NCBI GenBank assembly: GCA_005888515.1
Contig: VAZR01000051.1
Location: forward strand, 1-5,056
Length of the DNA: 5,056 bases
Direction: 5' to 3'
DNA from: Alphaproteobacteria bacterium
GTDB lineage: Bacteria > Pseudomonadota > Alphaproteobacteria > ATCC43930 > CGMCC-115725
The stretch's first letter is position 1, and each line of letters opens with the position of its first letter. A program made the translations under genes and the position numbers. Positions 1 to 4,500 of this stretch are shown here, one piece after another. Below the pieces are notes generated by a model, which saw nothing but the letters and a program-made list of their open reading frames with translations, ran no database searches and had not been told where the DNA came from.

Positions 1-377
1 GTGATCGCCGGCACTTGGCGCTGCAGCCGAACATAGTCCTGCATGCGCTGATCGAGCGGTCCCGCATCCCATTGGGCATGCGTCGTCCAGCCGATCTGGC
101 TTTTGATCTCGTCGATGAACTCGGCGATACGCTGGGCCGCAGATTCGGCCTTCTCCTGCTGTACCCGGACGAGCGCCGCCTTGTTCTCCTGAAAGGAAAA
201 CCAGAAATCGAAGCCGCTGTTGACCAACAGCGCGGCCCCAACCATGCCGATAAAGATCAGCGCGTATTTGCGGAACAGCCGCCGCCGCGGGGTCCTGGCC
301 GCGGGCATGGCCTCGCCGAGCCCGGCCCCCCATGCCGGGCGGTCCGGCGGCGGCGATGTCTCCTCGGCGCTTGCCAC
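1..377 (-). CDS. Membrane-anchored sensor-like protein, N-terminal fragment (runs off left edge)
   Basis: Only the first 125 or so residues are inside the window; the gene continues past the left edge. From the GTG start at 375-377 there is a polar, proline-rich cytoplasmic leader (residues 1-30), a basic patch RRRLFRKY, one transmembrane helix at about residues 38-60 (ALIFIGMVGAALLVNSGF), then an amphipathic, charged helix (FSFQENKAALVRVQQEKAES) and a stretch with IGWTTHAQWDAG. A single N-terminal anchor followed by a long periplasmic helix is the layout of Cache-type sensor domains in histidine kinases, cyclases and chemoreceptors; the output domain cannot be seen, so the class of sensor is inferred. 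GTG 377 is chosen because GAGG lies six bases upstream; ATG at 306-308 is an alternative but its GAGG is only two bases away. The upstream dyad at 381-410 overlaps the ribosome binding site. Confidence 0.72.
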   Translation of the reverse strand, partial: MASAEETSPPPDRPAWGAGLGEAMPAARTPRRRLFRKYALIFIGMVGAALLVNSGFDFWFSFQENKAALVRVQQEKAESAAQRIAEFIDEIKSQIGWTTHAQWDAGPLDQRMQDYVRLQRQVPAI

Positions 378-380
378 CCC

Positions 381-410
381 TTGCCTCGTCTTAACGTTCT
401 GACGAGGCAA
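381..410. promoter_or_regulatory. 30-bp dyad overlapping the sensor gene's ribosome binding site
   Basis: Arms TTGCCTCGTC (381-390) and GACGAGGCAA (401-410) are perfect 10-bp inverted repeats. The 10-base spacer holds the palindrome AACGTT (393-398) on exactly the same centre, so 26 of 30 positions are symmetric. Read on the minus strand, the second arm contains GAGG (384-387), the likely Shine-Dalgarno for the GTG at 375-377. It could be a repressor operator as DNA, or an RNA hairpin that hides the ribosome binding site. The sequence alone does not decide between them. Confidence 0.6.
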
Positions 411-459
411 TTCTAACGCCGATCGCCGGCCTCGTCTGCCGCTGTTCGCTGACGGCCTC

Positions 460-542
460 CACCCTTGCCCGGGCTTCTCCCTTGACCGGGCTTGTCCCGG
501 TCATCCACGTCTTTGTACGGCCGCGCTTCGGTCAGAAGGGTG
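460..542. repeat. Intergenic inverted-repeat segment, probable dispersed element
   Basis: The gap between the sensor start and the 55-residue membrane protein holds a structured GC-rich segment. Outer arms CACCCTT (460-466) and AAGGGTG (536-542) are inverted, and an inner hairpin GACCGGG/CCCGGTC (484-490 and 496-502, loop CTTGT) is followed by TCATCCACGTCTTTG. Motifs of this style (CCGGGCTTG..CCCGG..ATCCACG) are familiar to me as dispersed intergenic sequence in Bradyrhizobium-type genomes, but there is only one copy here, so the repeat status is inferred. Outside this segment and the dyad at 381-410 I see nothing else in 378-593. Confidence 0.4.
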
Positions 543-593
543 CGCCGGGACCAGGCCGGGCGGGGGGCTAAATTGGTACGAGAGGGAAGGGGG

Positions 594-761
594 TTAGTTG
601 AATAGGCCGCCGACGCCGCCGAGGCTCCAACCCACGCCCAACAGCACGCTGACGCCGGTCAGCAACAGGAGCACCATGCCGCGGGCGCGGACCGATGTCG
701 GCAGCATCAATGCGGCGATCCAGATCGCCGCGAAGACTAACAGAGTTTCCGGTCGGCTCAT
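594..761 (-). CDS. 55-residue two-helix membrane protein, unknown function
   Basis: I do not recognise this protein. The 55 residues form two hydrophobic helices, about residues 7-22 (LLVFAAIWIAALMLPT) and 29-47 (MVLLLLTGVSVLLGVGWSL), joined by a short basic loop SVRARG, and end in a glycine-rich tail GGVGGLFN. The basic loop predicts that the connection faces the cytoplasm with both ends outside, though this is weak evidence in so short a protein. ATG at 759-761 is preferred over the in-frame GTG at 780-782 because AGGG lies seven bases upstream of the ATG and nothing similar precedes the GTG. It stands alone, with about 210 bases on its upstream side containing a TTAA-N7-TTAA site. The hydrophobic pattern makes it a likely real gene, but a chance ORF is not excluded. 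Confidence 0.6.
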   Translation of the reverse strand: MSRPETLLVFAAIWIAALMLPTSVRARGMVLLLLTGVSVLLGVGWSLGGVGGLFN

Positions 762-873
762 GACGAGACCCTGGGGAAGCACGTGCGGCCGCGACGTTAA
801 GCCGGCATTATTGTTAACACAAGCTGCGAAGCCGCTGAAAAGCGGGAGTTTTCTTGCGTTTTCGACACGATGT

Positions 874-888
874 TTAAGCGTCGATTAA
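874..888. promoter_or_regulatory. Putative CtrA-type box TTAA-N7-TTAA
   Basis: TTAA at 874-877 and TTAA at 885-888 are separated by exactly seven bases (GCGTCGA), the spacing of the full CtrA recognition site of alphaproteobacteria. The usual trailing C is not present on either strand. It lies in an AT-richer gap, 113 bases upstream of the ATG of the 55-residue membrane protein, the only gene that it could plausibly control. Such a match is rare by chance in GC-rich DNA, but binding is inferred. Confidence 0.4.
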
Positions 889-912
889 AGTTACGCCCGA
901 GCCGCTAAGGGC

Positions 913-951
913 GAGCCGGCGCCCGGCTCTCGGTTAAATCGAGAGCCAGGC
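913..951 (-). terminator. Hairpins downstream of the DUF4142 gene, possible terminator without a U-tract
   Basis: Starting about 25 bases after the DUF4142 stop codon, GGCTCTCG (925-932) and CGAGAGCC (940-947) form a perfect 8-bp stem with a seven-base AT-rich loop, extended by three more pairs (921-923 with 949-951) after one mismatch. A second hairpin, GAGCCGG/CCGGCTC (913-919 and 923-929), shares bases 925-929 with the first, so the two cannot form together. No run of T follows on the minus strand, so intrinsic termination is uncertain; the hairpin may protect the 3' end instead. Confidence 0.4.
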
Positions 952-975
952 TACAGGCAGCTGCGCCTCAAATCG

Positions 976-1554
976 TCAGCGCGGCGCGCGAGACGAACCC
1001 ACCGCAACCATCGAACGCTGGACGTTGTGCGCCAGCTGGTCGTGCTGCTCGATCGTCGCCAGCGTCTCGCGGGCAAACCGCTTCAGCTCCGGGTCGTTGC
1101 CCGTCTGCGCTTGGCGGCGGAATTCCTTCGCGTCCTTATCGTGATCCGCGACCATCATTTTGATATACGCGCGGTCAAACGCATCACCCTGCAGTTTGGC
1201 CAGGCGGTCGCGCATCGACATGTGCTCAGTGTCTAGCTGCTGCGGCAGCTGCACGCCGCGCTCCTTGGCGATGTTCGTCAGCTGATCGCCGGCGCGGCTG
1301 TGGTCTTGCACCATGCGGGCGCCGAATGATTTGACATCCGGCGAGTGGCCGTTTTGCTGGGCGAGCTTGCCGAGCTCAACCTCGGCCATGCCGCCGATCG
1401 CGGCCTTTTTGACGAAATCCATATCCTTCTGGCTCAGCTCGCGCTGTTGTGTGGCGTTGCGCTGGGGTCCGGGTGCCTGGTGCTGGGCAAAGGCCGGCGC
1501 GCTCAACAAAAGCGTGATCGCCAGAGCGGATAACAAAGGACGATGGATCGGCAT
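976..1554 (-). CDS. Secreted DUF4142 domain protein
   Basis: This 192-residue protein starts with a classical signal peptide (residues 1-23: MPIHRP, hydrophobic core LLSALAITLLLSAP, cleavage after AFA), so it is probably periplasmic or exported. After a short glutamine-rich linker, residues from about 40 to 182 match the DUF4142 family (PF13628), an all-helical, ferritin-like four-helix domain: LSQKDMDFVKKAAIGGMAEVE, then LGKLAQQNGHSPDVKSFG, ARMVQDHSRAGDQL, and the C-terminal FARETLATIEQHDQLA. The family's biochemical function is not established; histidines such as those in QDHSRA, VADHDKD and EQHDQL recur in the family. ATG at 1552-1554 is preceded by AGAGG six bases upstream. It is the next gene after the methyltransferase (84-base gap), has its own leader hairpin, and is likely transcribed separately. 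Family assignment is firm and role unknown. Confidence 0.92.
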   Translation of the reverse strand: MPIHRPLLSALAITLLLSAPAFAQHQAPGPQRNATQQRELSQKDMDFVKKAAIGGMAEVELGKLAQQNGHSPDVKSFGARMVQDHSRAGDQLTNIAKERGVQLPQQLDTEHMSMRDRLAKLQGDAFDRAYIKMMVADHDKDAKEFRRQAQTGNDPELKRFARETLATIEQHDQLAHNVQRSMVAVGSSRAPR

Positions 1555-1569
1555 GACAGCCTCTTTCGG

Positions 1570-1592
1570 GTGCGGATCAAAAGGATCTGCAC
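1570..1592 (-). promoter_or_regulatory. Small hairpin in the leader of the DUF4142 gene
   Basis: GTGCGGATC (1570-1578) and GATCTGCAC (1584-1592) pair with a single mismatch around the five-base loop AAAAG. It sits 15 to 38 bases upstream of the ATG at 1554, immediately before the Shine-Dalgarno, in the 84-base gap after the methyltransferase gene. It could be a weak terminator for the methyltransferase transcript, a leader structure, or an operator. No U-tract is present, and the call is tentative. I see nothing else in this gap. Confidence 0.3.
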
Positions 1593-1638
1593 CGGAAACG
1601 GCGGTCTGACGGCGAAAGTTCAGGCCAGAGAATTCAGC

Positions 1639-2511
1639 TCAGGCGGGACGCCGCGCGCGCAGCAGCAGGAAGGTCCCCGGCAGGCGGATTTCGCCCTTCG
1701 CGCCGAATTGCGCTGCAAAGGCCGCTTCGGTTTCCTTGACGACCGCGCGGCGGGTTGCCTCGTCGGCTCCCTTCTCGTCGAGGAGGCGGCCGGAAGGGCC
1801 GAGGGCCCCGGCGTGCTCGGCCTCGCTCGCTGCCGATTTGCCGATCACATGAAACCGGGTCGGCTCGATCGCGATGTCGGCAAAACCGGCGCCGCTCAGG
1901 ACACCGCGCACGTAATCGGGGTCGCCGAGCGCCATCGGCCCCGGCGCATGCGGTGGCTGCGGCTTGGGCGGCCCGACATGCTTGACCGCGATCTCGAACG
2001 GGATCTGCCAATGCACATTGTCGGCGATCCCGGCCCAGACCGCCATGCACAGCCGCCCGCCGGGCCGCAGCGCGCTGCCGAGATTGCGGAACGCCGCCAG
2101 ATGATCGGCAAAGAACATGACCCCAAAGCGCGAGGTCAGCAGATCGAAGCTCGCCGGCGCGAAGGCATGGGTCTGCGCATCGGCGAGCAGCGGCGTCAGA
2201 TTGGCGATCCCCCGCTCGGCGACCCGCTGGCGCAACAGGCCGAGCATCGGTTCGGCGATGTCGACCCCGGTCACATGGCCGCTCGGCCCGACCGCGGCGG
2301 CGAGCGGCAAGGCCGTCGCGCCGGGGCCGCAGCCGACATCCAGAACGCGCTCGCCGGCGGCGGGCTTCCCCTCCCGCAGCAGGATCTGCGCGACCTCGAT
2401 ATTGCGCGCCTCCTGGATCTCGGCGCGCTCGACCCAGCGCGGCCCGGCAACCTCGTTCCAGTAACGCCGCATCGCGGCATTCGCGGTCTCAGCACCGTTT
2501 GCGTCAGTCAT
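1639..2511 (-). CDS. Class I SAM-dependent methyltransferase
   Basis: This cytoplasmic enzyme of 290 residues should transfer a methyl group from S-adenosylmethionine; the acceptor is unknown. The Rossmann-type core is clear: motif I VLDVGCGPG at residues 56-64 binds SAM, the acidic residue after strand 2 is D84 in GVDIAEPML, D111 in LLADAQTH follows strand 3, strand 4 is FDLLTSRFGVMFF (122-134), and motif III is LRPGGRL (147-153). The resemblance is to the UbiE/COQ5-like Methyltransf_11/25 group, but the N-terminus (RRYWNEVAGPRWVER) and the C-terminal half (VHWQIPFEIAVKHVG, then a helical tail) match a family often found as stand-alone genes in this group of bacteria. ATG at 2509-2511 is preferred; an in-frame GTG at 2521-2523 adds four residues and neither has a good Shine-Dalgarno. 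A palindromic repeat begins only 38 bases upstream, so the promoter must lie inside or beyond it. Confidence 0.9.
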   Translation of the reverse strand: MTDANGAETANAAMRRYWNEVAGPRWVERAEIQEARNIEVAQILLREGKPAAGERVLDVGCGPGATALPLAAAVGPSGHVTGVDIAEPMLGLLRQRVAERGIANLTPLLADAQTHAFAPASFDLLTSRFGVMFFADHLAAFRNLGSALRPGGRLCMAVWAGIADNVHWQIPFEIAVKHVGPPKPQPPHAPGPMALGDPDYVRGVLSGAGFADIAIEPTRFHVIGKSAASEAEHAGALGPSGRLLDEKGADEATRRAVVKETEAAFAAQFGAKGEIRLPGTFLLLRARRPA

Positions 2512-2549
2512 GTTCGCCGGCACCCGATAGAGATACTGGATGCATACTG

Positions 2550-2661
2550 TGCGTCCTTCGACTGCTCGCTGCGCTCGCGCTCAGGATGAGGTTCTTTCTT
2601 GATGCCATGAAAAAACTTTCCTCATCCTGAGGAGCACCGAAGGCGCGTCTCGAAGGACGCA
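2550..2661. repeat. Palindromic intergenic repeat, copy 1
   Basis: This 112-bp element has outer arms TGCGTCCTTCGA (2550-2561) and TCGAAGGACGCA (2650-2661), a perfect 12-bp inverted repeat, and inner arms CTCAGGATGAGG (2580-2591) and CCTCATCCTGAG (2620-2631), another perfect 12-bp repeat, around a 28-base AT-richer loop. It fills most of the gap between the CoA-transferase and the methyltransferase. A second copy lies at 4019-4142. It resembles the dispersed palindromic repeats I recall from Bradyrhizobium and Rhodopseudomonas. As RNA it would fold into a long two-part hairpin, so it may end or stabilise the CoA-transferase transcript. Confidence 0.85.
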
Positions 2662-2672
2662 AGCTGCCGATG

Positions 2673-2684
2673 CAGGGGCCCCTG
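2673..2684. repeat. 12-bp perfect palindrome after the CoA-transferase stop
   Basis: CAGGGGCCCCTG is a perfect palindrome with no loop, nine bases beyond the stop codon of the CoA-transferase gene. With no U-tract it is not a convincing intrinsic terminator, and its function is unknown. Confidence 0.3.
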
Positions 2685-2693
2685 AGCTAGTGT

Positions 2694-3926
2694 TCAGATG
2701 ATGCCCTCTTGCTTCAGCGCATCCACCTCCGATGCGCCGAGGCCGAGCCAGGAGCCGAGCACCTCGGCATTATTCTGGCCCAGAAGCGGCGACGGTTTGA
2801 CCCGCGGCGGCGTGCCATCGAAGCGCACCGGCCAGGCCGGCATCTTCACCTTGCCGGTCGTCGGATGCTCGATCGTCTGCATGATGCCGCGTTCTTCGAG
2901 GTTCTTGTCGTTCATCAGCTCCAGCGTGTCGAACACCGCGCCGGCCGGCACGCCGGCCTCGCCGATGATCTTCATCGCCTCTTCCTTGGTGTGCTGGCGC
3001 GTCCAGGTCGCGATCAGCTCGTCGACCTCGGCGGCGCGCTGGCTGCGCGCGTCCTGCGTGTCGTAGCGCGCATCGCCCTTCAGATCCTCGCGGCCGATGA
3101 CCTTCAACAGGCGCTGCCAGTGCTCGGGATTGGCGCGGCTGGTGAAGACATAGACGTAATCGTTCGGTCCGCCGGGCTTGCACGGATAGAGCGCCGACGG
3201 TACCAGCCCGCCGGGCTGCGAGCGGTCGCTGCCGCCGCGCAATTGCGCCTGCCCGCTCTGCTGGGTGCGCGAGAACGGGACCCGCATGTAGTGGATCATC
3301 GCGTCCTGCATCGCGACCTGCAGGCGGCGGCCCTGGCCGGTCTTCTGCCGCTTGTAGAGGGCGCCGAGAATGCTGATCGCCATCAGCATGCCGGTGCCGG
3401 TGTCACCAAAGCTCGGGCCGGGCTTGACCGGCGCGCGGTCGCCATAACCGGTGACGCTGGTCGGCCCGCCGGCGGCCTGTGCGATCATGTCGAAGGCGAG
3501 GTTCTTCTCATACGGGCTGCCGGTGCCGAAGCCCTTGACCTGACAATAGATGATGCCCGGGTTGATCTTCTTTACGTCGTCATAGCCGAGCCCCAGCCGC
3601 TCGATCGTGCCGGGCGCCATGTTCTCGACCGTGACATCGGCCTTCTTCAGCAATTCCCTGACGATTTCGATCCCGCGGGGCGACTTCAAATTCAGCGTCA
3701 GCGATTTCTTGTTGGCGTTGAACTGGTGGAAGTACCAGGGGTCGTTGTCGGGCTTGCCGGGCTGCAGACGGCGGCCGGGATCGCCCCGCCCCGGGTTCTC
3801 GATCTTGACCACCTCGGCGCCGAGCCAGGCCAGGCTTTCGGTGCAGGACGGTCCGGCTTCGAACTGGGTGAAATCCACCACCCGGACGCCTTCTAGACAA
3901 TCCAACTCAACGCCGAGATTCGCCAT
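2694..3926 (-). CDS. Class III (CaiB/BaiF) CoA-transferase, formyl-CoA-transferase-like
   Basis: This cytoplasmic enzyme of 410 residues should move a CoA group between two carboxylic acids through an aspartyl-CoA intermediate. Family landmarks in order are LEGVRVVDFTQFEAGPSCTESLAWLGAEVVKIE split over residues 11-43 (the N-terminal Rossmann half with the CoA-binding loop), the GDP.RR and FNANKKS segments (48-75), the KADVTVENMAPG segment (95-106), and the catalytic D175 in FGDTGTGM. The C-terminal segment GVPAGAVFDTLELMND and the terminal PLLGQNNAEVL are also typical. Length is close to oxalate-dependent formyl-CoA transferase (about 428). However, I do not see the GGGG loop that closes over the active site of that enzyme, and a glutamate (E23) stands where formyl-CoA transferase has glutamine, so the substrate is not assigned. 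The start at 3924-3926 rests on a strong GGGAGG; an in-frame upstream extension to 3977 is unlikely. It stands alone between two copies of a palindromic repeat. Confidence 0.92.
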   Translation of the reverse strand: MANLGVELDCLEGVRVVDFTQFEAGPSCTESLAWLGAEVVKIENPGRGDPGRRLQPGKPDNDPWYFHQFNANKKSLTLNLKSPRGIEIVRELLKKADVTVENMAPGTIERLGLGYDDVKKINPGIIYCQVKGFGTGSPYEKNLAFDMIAQAAGGPTSVTGYGDRAPVKPGPSFGDTGTGMLMAISILGALYKRQKTGQGRRLQVAMQDAMIHYMRVPFSRTQQSGQAQLRGGSDRSQPGGLVPSALYPCKPGGPNDYVYVFTSRANPEHWQRLLKVIGREDLKGDARYDTQDARSQRAAEVDELIATWTRQHTKEEAMKIIGEAGVPAGAVFDTLELMNDKNLEERGIMQTIEHPTTGKVKMPAWPVRFDGTPPRVKPSPLLGQNNAEVLGSWLGLGASEVDALKQEGII

Positions 3927-3931
3927 GCCTT

Positions 3932-3937
3932 CCTCCC
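3932..3937 (-). promoter_or_regulatory. Shine-Dalgarno of the CoA-transferase gene
   Basis: On the minus strand GGGAGG stands five bases before the ATG at 3924-3926. This is the strongest ribosome binding site in the window, and it decides the start in favour of MANLGVELD over the longer reading frame that begins 17 codons upstream. Confidence 0.8.
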
Positions 3938-4018
3938 ATAATACATCTGCTCCTACGGTGCCTCCGGCCGGCGCCAAAGCGCAAGGCAGAATTCACCCAC
4001 TGCCCTGGACAGCGGTCG

Positions 4019-4142
4019 TGCGTCCTTCGACTGCTCGCTTCGCTCGCGCTCAGGATGAGGCAATTCTCTTAATGCCATCAACAGCTCCTAACTCATCCTG
4101 AGCAGCGCCAAGGCGGAGCCGCGGCGCGTGTCGAAGGACGCA
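4019..4142. repeat. Palindromic intergenic repeat, copy 2
   Basis: This 124-bp element is in the same orientation as the copy at 2550-2661. Its left arm (4019-4060) matches that of copy 1 at 41 of 42 positions. The outer arms TGCGTCCTTCGA (4019-4030) and TCGAAGGACGCA (4131-4142) are identical to those of copy 1, and the inner arms GCTCAGGATGAG (4048-4059) and CTCATCCTGAGC (4092-4103) pair perfectly. The central loop shares the word AATGCCAT or GATGCCAT with copy 1. The right arm is 10 bases longer. It separates the 92-residue membrane protein gene from the CoA-transferase gene and starts about 90 bases upstream of the latter's ATG. Confidence 0.85.
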
Positions 4143-4202
4143 CTTTTCTCATGCAGCGGAAATCTTCGTCACCTTGTTTCGACCGCTGTCATTGCGCCTC
4201 GC

Positions 4203-4481
4203 TCAGTCCCATAGGCCGAGCATCCCCGCGCCGACCCACAGTAAGGGCAGCGCCGCGCAGACCAGCGACACCCACAACCCGAGTCGGTTGCGCATCCATG
4301 AGCTGACGATCAGCACGACCGCCACCCCGAGCAGACTGGAAGCCAGCATCAGCGTAAAGCCGCGCAGCAATGCCTGCGCCGCCGGATCGCCGCCGCCCGT
4401 CGCGACCCCGTACGCCATTTGAAACAGGATCACCAGATCGAGCGCGAACACCGTCCAGGCCGCGCTCCGCAGCCAGTTCAC
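4203..4481 (-). CDS. 92-residue membrane protein with three predicted helices, unknown function
   Basis: I do not recognise this family. Hydrophobic segments lie at about residues 7-29 (AAWTVFALDLVILFQMAYGVA), 38-61 (LLRGFTLMLASSLLGVAVVLIVSS) and 68-90 (LGLWVSLVCAALPLLWVGAGM), with a short loop GGGDPAAQA after the first and a basic loop WMRNR after the second. By the positive-inside rule the second loop and the N-terminus are cytoplasmic. The start is GTG at 4479-4481; its upstream sequence has only a weak GGG. The gene follows the M20 amidohydrolase stop by 19 bases, so the two are probably co-transcribed, which suggests but does not prove a related role. The hydrophobic pattern and operon spacing support a real gene. 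The role cannot be assigned. Confidence 0.72.
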   Translation of the reverse strand: MNWLRSAAWTVFALDLVILFQMAYGVATGGGDPAAQALLRGFTLMLASSLLGVAVVLIVSSWMRNRLGLWVSLVCAALPLLWVGAGMLGLWD

Positions 4482-4500
4482 ACCAGCAAAACCCGTCGGT

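Noticed and set aside
15..416. Plus-strand open frame of 133 codons at the left edge
   Set aside because: The minus strand reads a coherent transmembrane anchor and charged helix typical of a sensor, whereas this frame gives proline- and arginine-rich sequence with no family features.
484..502. Hairpin GACCGGG/CCCGGTC as an intrinsic terminator
   Set aside because: No U-tract follows on either strand, and the flanking sequence resembles a dispersed intergenic element.
598..888. Plus-strand open frame of 96 codons opposite the 55-residue membrane protein
   Set aside because: It has no ribosome binding site, crosses the intergenic region, and has no domain; the minus-strand frame has the hydrophobic pattern of a protein.
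1543..2589. A plus-strand open frame of 348 codons across the methyltransferase gene
   Set aside because: It is antisense to a methyltransferase with all SAM-binding motifs. Its own product is low-complexity, rich in Arg, Gly and Ala, and has no known motif; it also runs into the intergenic repeat.
2550..2661. The repeats as a miniature transposable element or CRISPR
   Set aside because: There is no transposase, no clear target-site duplication flanking either copy, and no regular repeat-spacer array. A palindromic dispersed repeat is the simpler reading.
2709..3896. A long plus-strand open frame of 395 codons across the CoA-transferase gene
   Set aside because: It is the antisense shadow of a clear CoA-transferase. 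Its product is rich in Arg, Ala, Leu and Asp without recognisable domains, as expected from the reverse strand of a high-GC gene.
3927..3977. An N-terminal extension of the CoA-transferase by 17 codons
   Set aside because: The strong GGGAGG five bases before the inner ATG would lie inside the coding sequence, and the added residues (APAGGTVGADVLWEEG) do not resemble the family N-terminus.
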